Shown here: piece by piece, positions 8,643 through 17,386 of the stretch
How the letters are laid out: each line of letters starts with the position of its first letter
Numbering within the stretch: the first letter of the stretch is position 1
Origin: Acidimicrobiales bacterium
GTDB taxonomy: Bacteria; Actinomycetota; Acidimicrobiia; Acidimicrobiales; Palsa-688
Assembly: GCA_035533095.1 (NCBI GenBank)
Contig: DATLUM010000106.1
Span: 1 to 64,000, forward strand
Direction of reading: 5' to 3'
Length of the DNA stretch: 64,000 nucleotides
Position numbers and translations under genes: made by a program
Notes under the pieces: generated by a model
Databases searched by the model: none
The model's input: only the letters and a program-made list of their open reading frames with translations
What the model was told of the DNA's origin: nothing

Positions 8643-10016
8643 CTAGGGCTCGGTGCGCATTGAACGGAGCGTCTCGACGGCGGACGGGGAAGTGAGGTCG
8701 ACGACCGTCCGGATCGGCTTGCAGTCGCCGGTGACCGCGGCAAGCGGCTCGATTCCGGATGCGTCGCCGGCGGTGAGCAGCACGAACCGGGATGCGCCTG
8801 CGGATTGCAGCACCGCGGCCTTGGCTATCACCCTCCACAGGTGCTCGGATCGTTTCACTCCCGGCCGGTGGGTGGTGAACCCGCCGGCGACCTCGAACTG
8901 CCATGTCCGGCGACGCCCGTCGAGCGCAGTGAACGTGACTTTCACACCGCCGGGTTGCCGCTGGTTCTCACGGACGTCAGCGAAACCCGCCGTCACCAGC
9001 AGGTCTCGGGCCAGCTCCTTGGCCGCATATCCCGCAGCCACCGGGTCGCCGGGGGCGTCGGAAGATTCGGCCGGAACCTTTACCTCGATCCTGGTCTCCG
9101 CGTCCAGGTGTCGGCGGGCCTCGTCCACCCTGGCTTCGGCGAGCCGCACGTAGGACTCGTCCAGGTCGTAGCCGGCGTAGTGCCTTCCCGTCGTGACCGC
9201 CGCGACTGCGGTCGTGCCGGAACCCGCGAACGGGTCGAGCACAAGGTCGCCGCGGTAGGTGTACAGCTGGATAAGCCGCGACGGGAGCTCCACCGGGAAG
9301 GGCGCAGGGTGCTTCACCCTTCTCGCGCTTTCCGCTGGTAACTCCCACACGTCGAGCGTGTACTCCATGAAGTCGTCGCGCGTCATGGACCCCTCGGATG
9401 GCAGGCCGTGGCGCGCACGGGCCTTTGCCGGCACCGCCCTGTCGAACCGGCCCTTGCTCGCGACGACAACTCGCTCGGTGAGATCACGGAGCACCGGGTT
9501 CGCCGGCCGCTGGAAACTCCCCCAGGCGCACGAGCCCGACGAGCCGCGCTGCTTGACCCACACGATCTCGCCGCGAAGAAGCAGCCGCAGGTCGTCCTGC
9601 AAGATGGCGATGACGTCGGCCGATAGCGATCGGTAAGGCCGCCTACCGAGATTTGCGACGTTCACCGCGATCCGTCCGCCCGGCTCCAGCTTCCGCGCGC
9701 ACTCGGCGAACACATCCCGCAACATCTGCAGGTACTCGAGGTAGGTCGCCGGGATCCCGCCCTCCCCCAGACCTTGCTCGTACTCCTTGCCCGCGAAGTA
9801 GGGCGGTGACGTCACGACCAGCGCCACCGAGCATTCCGGCACTTCGTCCATGCGGCGGGCGTCGCCGACTATCAGCTTGTCAACCGCCCGGTTGGCCGCG
9901 ACCTCGGCTTCGGCCGAGACAACAGGTGGCGTGAAACGCCCGTAAAACCCGCTGGCGTCGTGGCCCTCACGCTTCGACACCCCGAACGCCGAGGTGGAGG
10001 TCGACCGCCTTGCCAT
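8643..10016 (-). CDS. Site-specific DNA methyltransferase (N4-cytosine/N6-adenine, beta class) with extra C-terminal domain
   Basis: 457 residues from ATG at 10016; a GTG eight codons earlier is also possible and neither has a strong ribosome binding site. The catalytic motif TSPPY (motif IV) comes first and the AdoMet-binding DPFAGSGTT (motif I) later, the order of beta-class amino-methyltransferases. After about residue 310 follows a roughly 140-residue domain (KELARDLLVTAGF, VKVTFTALDGRRRTWQFEV, HLWRVIAKAAVL) that is not part of the transferase fold and looks like an alpha/beta nuclease-type or target-binding module. No restriction endonuclease gene is next to it, so it is either solitary or carries the second activity itself. 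The open frame runs far upstream to 12557, but that part overlaps two well supported genes. Confidence 0.85.
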   Translation of the reverse strand: MARRSTSTSAFGVSKREGHDASGFYGRFTPPVVSAEAEVAANRAVDKLIVGDARRMDEVPECSVALVVTSPPYFAGKEYEQGLGEGGIPATYLEYLQMLRDVFAECARKLEPGGRIAVNVANLGRRPYRSLSADVIAILQDDLRLLLRGEIVWVKQRGSSGSCAWGSFQRPANPVLRDLTERVVVASKGRFDRAVPAKARARHGLPSEGSMTRDDFMEYTLDVWELPAESARRVKHPAPFPVELPSRLIQLYTYRGDLVLDPFAGSGTTAVAAVTTGRHYAGYDLDESYVRLAEARVDEARRHLDAETRIEVKVPAESSDAPGDPVAAGYAAKELARDLLVTAGFADVRENQRQPGGVKVTFTALDGRRRTWQFEVAGGFTTHRPGVKRSEHLWRVIAKAAVLQSAGASRFVLLTAGDASGIEPLAAVTGDCKPIRTVVDLTSPSAVETLRSMRTEP

Positions 10017-10093
10017 CGAGTTGCTGATCCTAGGTGCCACGCCGACGGCTCTCCCTAAATCGCTGGCGCAGCCGCCGCGGTCCCGGTAGACCG

Positions 10094-11251
10094 TCAATGC
10101 GCGTAAGCGGCCTCTTCGGTACGCACGTCGTCGACCAGATTCCCGAGAGTCAGCTGGATGTCGTCGACGTGATAGCCCCACAGCGGCCCGAGCGACTCCG
10201 TGACGACCGGGCGCGTGTCGCCGGCGGTCGCGACGTGGTTCACCTGCAGCCAGGTCGCGCCGGCGGCGCTCTCGCACGACGCGCTGTACAGCCCCGGATA
10301 GGTGACCCACGGGGTTCCGACCTTCGGCACGGGCGGCGACGGGTAGTAGGGGTCCAGGGTGCCGGTCCCACCCGCCAGAGCTGCGGGGTCGACGCAAGCA
10401 ACCTGCTGGCCCGACCGCGCTGTCTGCAGCGACATCAAGCTGACACCTTGTCCTGGGCGCCCGAAGAACGAACCCGCCGGCGGCTCGGACGGGAAGGTGG
10501 AGTAGGCGATGACGCAACCGGTTGAAGACTCCGACGTGCACAGAGGCAGGTGCTGAAACGACCCTCCCTCCTGCTTCCCCGCCGCCACCTGCACATTGCC
10601 GCCGACGATGATCGCCACGACTGTCCTCGCTCGGAGCGTTGGACTGGGGTCGACCTCGTTGGCCAGAAGGCGGATGAGCATCGCGGCGCCCTGCGAGTGG
10701 CCGACGAAGATGATGGGGCGGCCGTCGTTGTAGTTGTGGAGGTAGTCGTTCCAGGTGCCAAGGAGACTCTGGTAGGCGGTGTTCAACGCCGGTAACCCAC
10801 CCGCGAACAGAGCCGAGAGGGTCACCTGTCGGTACATCGGGGCCCACACGTCGCAGACCTGCGAGAAGCGTTCGGCTTGTATCTTGGCCACCCCCGTCTC
10901 GGAGTCCTGGATCGTCAGGTCGGCGTTGGGCCCCTTCTCCGGGCTGACGGTCGGGTAGACGTAGAAGCAGTCGAAACCCGGCCGGACGGCTGGGCTGGCG
11001 GGGACCGCTGCACGGGTCCCGCCGGCCGACACCGCTGTCGCGGACAGGTTGCCGGTGCAGGGGTCCGGAGCGACCCCCGGACGGCACAGCCACACCGTGC
11101 CCGCGGCGTCGGTCCGTTCCGCGGCGCCGGAGGCAGCCCGCGTCGTGCCGGTAGCAGCGGGGCGGTGCACCGGGGACGAGCAAGCGGCCACGGCAACGAT
11201 CACGGCCACCAGAGCGAGGCCGGATCGGCAAGGCCGCTTGGGGCGTCGCAT
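10094..11251 (-). CDS. DUF3089-family alpha/beta hydrolase lipoprotein
   Basis: 385 residues from ATG 11251 (MRRPKRPCRSG), chosen because it places a lipoprotein signal peptide at the very N-terminus (ALVAVIVAVAAC, lipidated Cys near residue 24). The DUF3089 lipase-like domain shows DCFYVYPT near 120, a nucleophile elbow GHSQGA (Ser within GxSxG) and a late conserved VNHVATAGDTRP segment. Predicted to act on an ester at the outer face of the membrane; substrate unknown. It is divergent from mftD with 115 bp between the starts, and 77 bp upstream of the methyltransferase on the same strand. Confidence 0.83.
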   Translation of the reverse strand: MRRPKRPCRSGLALVAVIVAVAACSSPVHRPAATGTTRAASGAAERTDAAGTVWLCRPGVAPDPCTGNLSATAVSAGGTRAAVPASPAVRPGFDCFYVYPTVSPEKGPNADLTIQDSETGVAKIQAERFSQVCDVWAPMYRQVTLSALFAGGLPALNTAYQSLLGTWNDYLHNYNDGRPIIFVGHSQGAAMLIRLLANEVDPSPTLRARTVVAIIVGGNVQVAAGKQEGGSFQHLPLCTSESSTGCVIAYSTFPSEPPAGSFFGRPGQGVSLMSLQTARSGQQVACVDPAALAGGTGTLDPYYPSPPVPKVGTPWVTYPGLYSASCESAAGATWLQVNHVATAGDTRPVVTESLGPLWGYHVDDIQLTLGNLVDDVRTEEAAYAH

Positions 11252-11366
11252 CAACGGCGAGTCTGCCACCGCCCCGACGCTGCGAGGCGAGGTTTGGTCT
11301 TCCCCACCTAACATCGGCTTCCCACAAGAGAGTTGGTGCTTCACGCGCCCCGGAGGTACTCCTGAA

Positions 11367-12545
11367 ATGGCATCGTCGGGCGGATGGTTCGAGTCGGTCG
11401 CTGAAGCGCAGCGGCGCGCCAAGAAGCGCTTGCCGAAGTCTGTCTACGGCGCGCTGATCGCCGGGTCGGAGAAGGGGCTCACCGTCGAGGACAACATTTC
11501 CGCCTTCGCGGAGCTGGGTTTCGCGCCGCACGTCGCGGGGTTCTCGGAGAAGCGCGACCTGTCGACCACGGTGATGGGTCAGCCGATCTCCATGCCGGTG
11601 CTCATCTCCCCGACCGGGGTCCAGGCCGTCCACCCCGACGGTGAGGTCGCCGTCGCCCGCGCGGCAGCCGCGCGCGGTACGGCGATGGGGCTCAGCTCGT
11701 TTGCGAGCAAGCCCGTCGAGGAAGTGATATCCGCCAACCCTCAGACGTTCTTCCAGGTGTACTGGGTGGGCAGCCGCGACGACGTGGCCCGCCGGCTCGA
11801 GCGCGCCAAGGCCGCAGGGGCGGTGGGGCTCATCGCCACCCTCGACTGGTCTTTTTCCCACAGCAGGGACTGGGGGAGCCCGCACATCCCCGAGCGCATG
11901 ACGTTGAAGGAGATGGTGCGCCTCGCGCCCGAGGGGATCGTCCGGCCCAGGTGGCTCGTGTCCTACCTTCGCAGCGGGCGCCTGCCGGACCTCACGGTCC
12001 CGAACATGACGTCGCCGGGGGAGAAGCCGCCCACCTTCTTTGGCGCGTACGGGCAGTGGATGCAGACTCCACCGCCGTCGTGGGACGACGTTCGATGGCT
12101 GCGCGAAAAGTGGGGCGGCCCGTTCATGTTGAAGGGGATCGTCAGGGTCGACGACGCGAGACGAGCCGCCGACGCCGGCGTGACCGCTATCTCGGTCTCC
12201 AACCACGGCGGCAACAACCTCGACGGGACTCCCGCGACGATCCGCACGCTCCCTGCCGTGGCGCAAGCGGTGGGGAACCGGGTCGAGGTGCTCCTCGACG
12301 GCGGGATACGGCGCGGCAGCGACGTGGTGAAAGCGGTCGCGCTCGGCGCCAAGGCGGTGATGATCGGCCGGGCCTACCTGTGGGGGCTTGCAGCCAACGG
12401 TCAGGCGGGAGTCGAGAACGTGCTCGACGTGCTCAGGAACGGGATCGACTCGGCGCTGCTCGGTCTCGGCAAGAGCTCGATCGGCGAGCTCGGCCCCGGC
12501 GACGTGATCGTCCCACCGGGTTTCGAGCGCCGCCTCGGGGACTAG
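11367..12545 (+). CDS. mftD: MftD-like FMN-dependent alpha-hydroxy-acid dehydrogenase family protein (mycofactocin type)
   Basis: 392 residues; ATG at 11367 has GGAGG ten bases upstream. The (beta/alpha)8 flavoprotein resembles MftD, which oxidatively deaminates the radical-SAM-modified peptide product to pre-mycofactocin. Signs are the N-terminus FESVAEAQRRAKKRLPKSVY, the block SPTGVQAVHPDGEVAVARAA, GLSSFASKPVEEV, and the active-site SNHGGNNLDGTPA. In ordinary lactate/glycolate oxidases the last motif is SNHGGRQLD; the Arg that holds the substrate carboxylate is replaced here by Asn, as in MftD. The catalytic His and the FMN-binding LLDGGIRRGSDVVKAVALGA are intact. No mftA, mftB, mftC, mftE or mftF lies in the window. 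Confidence 0.88.
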   Translation: MASSGGWFESVAEAQRRAKKRLPKSVYGALIAGSEKGLTVEDNISAFAELGFAPHVAGFSEKRDLSTTVMGQPISMPVLISPTGVQAVHPDGEVAVARAAAARGTAMGLSSFASKPVEEVISANPQTFFQVYWVGSRDDVARRLERAKAAGAVGLIATLDWSFSHSRDWGSPHIPERMTLKEMVRLAPEGIVRPRWLVSYLRSGRLPDLTVPNMTSPGEKPPTFFGAYGQWMQTPPPSWDDVRWLREKWGGPFMLKGIVRVDDARRAADAGVTAISVSNHGGNNLDGTPATIRTLPAVAQAVGNRVEVLLDGGIRRGSDVVKAVALGAKAVMIGRAYLWGLAANGQAGVENVLDVLRNGIDSALLGLGKSSIGELGPGDVIVPPGFERRLGD

Positions 12546-12631
12546 CGAATAAGACAAATCCGGTCATTTACGCCTAACCTTCCCGGCTAGCCGACGGCTG
12601 GCCCCGCGGCCGAGACTGGGGAGACCGGACA

Positions 12632-14221
12632 TTGCGTTCACTAGCGAGGAAAAAGAGCGGGCCCCTCCGCCGGGCCGCCTTCTGGGCGGCAATCGGGGGG
12701 CTGCTGTCGACGACACTGGCGTTCGCCGCGGTCGCCACCAGCAGCGGTCCCAACGTGCTGCTGGTCGGGTCCTATCAAGGCAGCACCGGCGAGTTCGCCA
12801 CCATCCAGGAAGCGCTCGCCGTGGCACAGCCCGGCGACTGGATCCTGGTCGGGCCCGGTGACTACAAGACGACTTCGAGCAGCACACCCGCAGGGGATCC
12901 GGGCGAGCCATCCGGGGTCCTGATCACCACACCGGACATCCACGTCAGGGGGATGGACCGCAACACCGTTGTCATCGACGGGACCAAGTCGGGACCCCAG
13001 TGCAGCAACGCCGCGGGTGACCAGAACGGTCCCCTCAACGGGATCATGGACTACAAGGCAGACAACTCGTGGATCGAGAACCTCACGGTCTGCAACTTCC
13101 TCGCCGGCGCCGGCACGACCGGCAACGAGATCTGGTGGAACGGCGGCGACGGAAGCGCACAGGTCGGCGGTTGGGGCTACTGGGGCAATTACCTGAACGC
13201 GACGAGCACCTTCTACGACCCCAAGAATCCTGCGACCGCGGCGCAGTACGGGATCTTCTCCAGCAACTGGAATGGCGGCGCGTGGGACCACACCTACGCC
13301 AGCAACTTCAACGATTCCGGCTACTACATCGGCGCCTGCCAGAACCAGTGCAACCAGACCGTCGACGACGCCTGGGCGGAGTTCAACGCGCTCGGCTACT
13401 CCGGCTCCAACTCCGGGGGAAACCTCGTCGTAGAGAACTCGCAGTTCGATCACAACGAGGACGGCTTCGACACCAACAGCCAAAACGGCGACAACCCTCC
13501 CCCGCAGGACGGCGCCTGCCCCAACGGGGGGATAAGCAAGATCACGGGAACCCATTCCTGCTGGGTGTTCATGCACAACTACGTGCACGACAACAACAAC
13601 CCCAACGTCCCGTCGGCAGGCCTCGCGGCCGCCGGCCCGGTCGGGACGGGGATGTCGTTGTCAGGAGCGCGTGACGACACGATCATGGACAACCTCTTCG
13701 TCAACAACGGAGCGTGGGGGACGATCCTCGTCCCCTTCCCCGACAGTGGGCCTCCCTGCAGCGGTGGCACCGACACGCCGGCCGCCTGCATCTTCGACGA
13801 GTGGGGCGACGCGGTCATCGGCAACACCTACGAGCACAACGGCTTCTTCGGGAACCCGACCAACGGTGACATCGGCGCCGGCAACCTCGAGCCCGGCCCG
13901 ACGGACTGCTTCGGGGGCAACGTCGAAGTCGGCGGCGCCGCGGTGACCACCAGCCCGCCGTTGGCGCAGAGCCTGTACCCGTCCTGCACCGGCGCGACCG
14001 TCCCACCAGATCTCAACGCACCCTTCCTGCAGCAGGCGGCTTGCGACTCGGAGGCGATCAATATCGGGCCCGTGACCGGCGGCCAGGCGTGCCTGCCGAC
14101 CGACAACTACCCGCGGCGGACCGAGGTGGAAATGCCCCCGCTGCCCGACGCGTCGTTGTTGCCGAGCATGCCCGATCCGTGCGAGGGCGTGCCGGCGAAC
14201 GCCTGGTGCCCCGCGACCTGA
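12632..14221 (+). CDS. Secreted right-handed beta-helix (pectin-lyase-like) protein
   Basis: 529 residues from a TTG start with GGGGAG nine bases upstream. A basic N-terminus (MRSLARKKSGPLRRAAFW) leads to a hydrophobic segment to about residue 36, so the protein is exported or membrane anchored. The block FATIQEALAVAQPGDWILVGPGDY is the typical opening of parallel beta-helix proteins, and later turns are rich in Asn and Asp (FDHNEDGFDTNSQNG, HNYVHDNNN, MDNLFVNNG). Ten or more Cys in the C-terminal half suggest disulfides. It may bind or cleave a polysaccharide, but no catalytic set could be assigned. It stands alone downstream of mftD. Confidence 0.78.
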   Translation: MRSLARKKSGPLRRAAFWAAIGGLLSTTLAFAAVATSSGPNVLLVGSYQGSTGEFATIQEALAVAQPGDWILVGPGDYKTTSSSTPAGDPGEPSGVLITTPDIHVRGMDRNTVVIDGTKSGPQCSNAAGDQNGPLNGIMDYKADNSWIENLTVCNFLAGAGTTGNEIWWNGGDGSAQVGGWGYWGNYLNATSTFYDPKNPATAAQYGIFSSNWNGGAWDHTYASNFNDSGYYIGACQNQCNQTVDDAWAEFNALGYSGSNSGGNLVVENSQFDHNEDGFDTNSQNGDNPPPQDGACPNGGISKITGTHSCWVFMHNYVHDNNNPNVPSAGLAAAGPVGTGMSLSGARDDTIMDNLFVNNGAWGTILVPFPDSGPPCSGGTDTPAACIFDEWGDAVIGNTYEHNGFFGNPTNGDIGAGNLEPGPTDCFGGNVEVGGAAVTTSPPLAQSLYPSCTGATVPPDLNAPFLQQAACDSEAINIGPVTGGQACLPTDNYPRRTEVEMPPLPDASLLPSMPDPCEGVPANAWCPAT

Positions 14222-14231
14222 TCGGGCTTGG

Positions 14232-14858
14232 CTAGACCACTAGCTGGTCCACTGACGCGATCACCTCGAAGCCGTCGCGGACACGGAGCCAGTCGCGGTT
14301 GGCGCGATGGAGGCCGTCCGAGCCGTCGTAGCGGTTGAGGAACACGGTCACGGGAATCGGCGCGAGCGCCCAGACGGACAGGCGCACCGCGTTGATGGTG
14401 CCGAGACCTGCATCGGCGACGAGCAGCACACGGTCGGCCTTCAACGCTCGGGCGAGGTCAGTGGCGTCGCCGTCGGCCGCCTGCGGTGAAGCCACGCCGC
14501 CGGCGGCCTCGACTATTCCGAGGTCGACGTCGCTCGCCGGCCAACTCCTGTCCACCTCCGCTATGAGGTCCTCGAGCGACGGCGGTTCCAGACCCAGCTC
14601 GGCCGCGGCCATCGGCGGCGCCATCGGCACGGGGTACCAGCGGTGCGGCGGGCAGACCAGCTCGGGGGCCTCGCTGCTGGCGGCGCCAAGCACGTGGGCA
14701 TCGGTCATGTCGTCGCCGGCGGCGAAGGACTGCGCCGGCTTGCGCACCGCCACCGTGAGACGTTGTGCTCTGATCGCGCTTGCGAGGCGTGCTGCCACCC
14801 AGGTCTTGCCCACCTCGGTGCCGGTTCCGGTGACGACGACGATCCGTCTGGGCCTCAT
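14232..14858 (-). CDS. bioD: Dethiobiotin synthetase
   Basis: 208 residues. It carboxylates 7,8-diaminopelargonate with ATP and CO2 to dethiobiotin, the penultimate biotin step. The P-loop GTGTEVGKTWVAARL sits at residues 10-24 and the family block VEAAGGVASP near 130. The ATG overlaps the bioF stop as ATGA, so it is the last gene of a coupled bioA-bioF-bioD operon. Slightly shorter than the E. coli protein. bioB, the final sulfur-insertion step, is not in the window. Confidence 0.93.
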   Translation of the reverse strand: MRPRRIVVVTGTGTEVGKTWVAARLASAIRAQRLTVAVRKPAQSFAAGDDMTDAHVLGAASSEAPELVCPPHRWYPVPMAPPMAAAELGLEPPSLEDLIAEVDRSWPASDVDLGIVEAAGGVASPQAADGDATDLARALKADRVLLVADAGLGTINAVRLSVWALAPIPVTVFLNRYDGSDGLHRANRDWLRVRDGFEVIASVDQLVV

Positions 14859-15985
14859 GTCAGGGAGGTCGCGAGGTTGTCGAGCGCAGCACCCAGTCTC
14901 CGCACGTCCGACATGGCGTGTGCCGCGGACAGGGCGACCCGTAGGCGGCTGGTCCCGGGCGGGACCGTGGGTGGCCTTATCGCTGGGACGAGGAGGCCCT
15001 CTTCCAGCAGCCGGTTCGATGCACCGACCGCTGCTTCCTCCGACCCGAGGACTACAGCGATGATCGGCGAGGCATGGCCGGACCGGACCGCGTCGACGTT
15101 GCGGCGCAAGGCGGCGCGCAGATCGCGTCCTTCTCCCGATTGGCACACCGACACGGCGGCCAGGGCCGCCGCCGCGCTTGCGGGAGCGAGGGCCGTCGTG
15201 AAGATGAACGGCCGCGCGCGATTGACCAGAAGATGCACCCAGCGACGCGTCCCGACGACGTAGCCGCCCTGGGATCCGAGCGCTTTGGACAGGGTTCCGA
15301 CCCGCAGGCAGTCGGCGTCGGGATGGACGGGTTCTGCTTCGAAGACAGCGTGTGCGTCGTCAAGCACGAGAAGTGCTCCGTGGCGGGCGCACATCTCTGA
15401 GAGACCTTGAACCGGGGCGAGATCACCGTCCATCGAGAACACCGTGTCGGAGACCACGAGCACTCTCCCGCCGGCGCTCCTGACGAGCTCGGCGGCGTGA
15501 TCGACGTCGCGGTGGCGGTACACGGTCACCTCGGCGCGCGACAGGCGCGCACCGTCGATGATCGACGCGTGGTTCAGCTCGTCGGACACGATCCGGGTGC
15601 CACCGCCGAGCGCCGCGAGCACGGCGATGTTCGCTTGGTAGCCCGTCGGGAAGACCAAGGCCGCCTCGGCGGCGCGCCATGAGGCGAGAGCCTCCTCCAA
15701 CTCCTCGTGAACGGGCCGGCTGCCCACGACGAGCCTGGACGCGCCGGCGCCGGCGCCCCACCGTGCGACGGCGTGCTGCGCCGCGGAGATCACGGCTGGG
15801 TGGAGCGAGAGACCGAGGTAGTCGTTGGATGCGAAGGACACGGCGTGCGAGCCGTCCGGAAGCTTGAAGTTCGGGCTGCCGCCGTCGAGAGTCCGCAGCT
15901 CGCGCCACCGCCCCGCGCGACGGATGGACGAAGTTTCGGCGTCGAGCCAGCGCGCCCACTCGCCGCCGGGGTTCAGGATCTGCAT
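14855..15985 (-). CDS. bioF: 8-amino-7-oxononanoate synthase
   Basis: 376 residues from ATG 15985 (MQILNPGGEWARWLD). A PLP enzyme condensing pimeloyl thioester with L-alanine. Visible family signatures are SFASNDYLGLSLHPAVI, GAGASRLVVGSRPVHEELE, the DELNHASIIDGARLS block, DDAHAVF (Asp binding PLP) and the Schiff-base Lys in TLSKALGSQGG. The start lies 13 bp inside the 3' end of bioA and the stop overlaps bioD. No pimeloyl-ACP pathway genes (bioC, bioH, bioI, bioW) are nearby. Confidence 0.95.
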   Translation of the reverse strand: MQILNPGGEWARWLDAETSSIRRAGRWRELRTLDGGSPNFKLPDGSHAVSFASNDYLGLSLHPAVISAAQHAVARWGAGAGASRLVVGSRPVHEELEEALASWRAAEAALVFPTGYQANIAVLAALGGGTRIVSDELNHASIIDGARLSRAEVTVYRHRDVDHAAELVRSAGGRVLVVSDTVFSMDGDLAPVQGLSEMCARHGALLVLDDAHAVFEAEPVHPDADCLRVGTLSKALGSQGGYVVGTRRWVHLLVNRARPFIFTTALAPASAAAALAAVSVCQSGEGRDLRAALRRNVDAVRSGHASPIIAVVLGSEEAAVGASNRLLEEGLLVPAIRPPTVPPGTSRLRVALSAAHAMSDVRRLGAALDNLATSLT

Positions 15986-17274
15986 ACGGTCTCGATCGCG
16001 GACTCGACAACATCCGCGATCCGATCGATCTCGTCGGCGGTCGAGGTGAGTATCGGCATCACCACCACGACGTCGCCGAGCGGCCGGAGGAGAACACCGG
16101 CGTCGACCGCCGCCGCACATACCCGCCTCCCCCACCGCAGGCCGGGTTTCGGCGGCGCCAGCTCGACGCCGGCCATGAGCCCGCACGTCCTCACGTCCGC
16201 GACACCAGGGTGACCGCTCAGTGTTCGGAGCCGCTTCGCCAGTTGGGCTCCGCGCTGCTCGACGTTGTCGAGGACGTGCCATTCACTCAAGAGCCCGAGA
16301 TGGCGCAAGCCGACGGCCGCGGCGAGCGCGTTGCCTCCGAAACTGTGCCCGTGATAGAGCGCCTCGGGACCGAGGTCCTCGCCCAGGAAGGCGTCGGCGA
16401 CTCGCCCCGACGCAACTGTCGCGCTCATCGGCAGGTAACCGCCGGTGAGCCCCTTGCCCATGCACAGGATGTCCGGCCGGACGCCGCACGCATCCGACGC
16501 GAACAACGAGCCTGTGCGGCCGAAGCCGGTGGCCACCTCGTCGCATACAAGGAGTACGCCGGCTTCCCTGCAGGCACCGGCCAGGCGGCGCACGTCGCCC
16601 GGTTCGGCGACATGCATACCGGCGGCACCCTGAACGAGCGGCTCGACGACCAAGGCAGCGAGCGAGCCCGCGTGCTCCTCCAGGGCGGCGAGCGACTGAT
16701 CGAGCCACTCGTCGCACCTGTAACCGGGTGTTCGCACGACACCGGGAAAACGAAGCGGGTCGAACAGGTCGGTGCCGAATCCTCCGTCCCCGAGCGAGAG
16801 CGAGCCGACGGTGTCGCCGTGGTACGCGTCCCCCAGGACGAGATACCGGGTCCTCGTGGTAACGCCCTGGTTCCACCAGAACTGGAAGGCGATCTTCAGG
16901 GCCTGCTCGACGGCGGCGGCCCCGTCCGACGCGAAGAGGAACCGGGGATCGTCCACGGGTACCACGCCGGCAAGCGCTTCCGCGAGTTCCACGACGACTG
17001 TGTTGCCGTTGCCCAACAGGGTCGAGTGGGCGACCTTGCCCGCCTGCATCGTGAGAGCGGCGTCGAGTTCGGGCACCCGGTGCCCCAGCGTGGTGACCCA
17101 CAGGCTGGAGATGGCGTCGAGGTAACGCCGCCCGGCGACGTCGATCAGCTCGCGGCCTTCTGCTCGCTCGACGATGACAGGGCGGTTGCCGGCGTACGCG
17201 GCCATCTGCGTGAAGCCGTGCCACACCCTGGCCTGGTCGCGCCGGATCCAATCCGCCGCGGGGTCCGTCTGCAC
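15973..17274 (-). CDS. bioA: Adenosylmethionine-8-amino-7-oxononanoate aminotransferase
   Basis: 433 residues from a GTG start. Class III PLP aminotransferase using S-adenosylmethionine as amino donor. The substrate-specific N-terminal block SSLWVTTLGHRVPELD (about 56-71), the PLP site CDEVATGFGRTG and the Schiff-base lysine in CMGKGLTGGYLPMSA are all present. First gene of the bioAFD operon. A short palindrome GGTTCAACC lies about 95 bp upstream, but I could not match it to a BioQ or BirA site. Confidence 0.95.
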   Translation of the reverse strand: MQTDPAADWIRRDQARVWHGFTQMAAYAGNRPVIVERAEGRELIDVAGRRYLDAISSLWVTTLGHRVPELDAALTMQAGKVAHSTLLGNGNTVVVELAEALAGVVPVDDPRFLFASDGAAAVEQALKIAFQFWWNQGVTTRTRYLVLGDAYHGDTVGSLSLGDGGFGTDLFDPLRFPGVVRTPGYRCDEWLDQSLAALEEHAGSLAALVVEPLVQGAAGMHVAEPGDVRRLAGACREAGVLLVCDEVATGFGRTGSLFASDACGVRPDILCMGKGLTGGYLPMSATVASGRVADAFLGEDLGPEALYHGHSFGGNALAAAVGLRHLGLLSEWHVLDNVEQRGAQLAKRLRTLSGHPGVADVRTCGLMAGVELAPPKPGLRWGRRVCAAAVDAGVLLRPLGDVVVVMPILTSTADEIDRIADVVESAIETVCRS

Positions 17275-17386
17275 CGCGTCACGGTAGCCCGGGTGCGCAG
17301 AGGCGGCCCAACGCTGGGGGCAGCGCCTCCCTCAGGCTCGTATCCCTGCGTTACCCGCTGCCGCGAGGTTCAACCAAGCGAGCCCG

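Noticed and set aside
7255-8646. 463-residue open frame antisense to the lysyl-oxidase-like gene
   Set aside because: Composition is typical of a shadow frame and the opposite strand has a signal peptide and family motifs.
10017-12557. Long upstream extension of the methyltransferase frame (to 1304 residues)
   Set aside because: It overlaps the DUF3089 lipoprotein gene in another frame and mftD on the other strand, both with clear family motifs. The extended translation is Arg/His/Pro-rich without any domain, as expected for a shadow frame in G+C-rich DNA.
17367-17375. BioQ or BirA operator upstream of bioA (GGTTCAACC palindrome)
   Set aside because: Only nine bases long, about 95 bp from the start, and the half-site spacing does not match what I know of either regulator.
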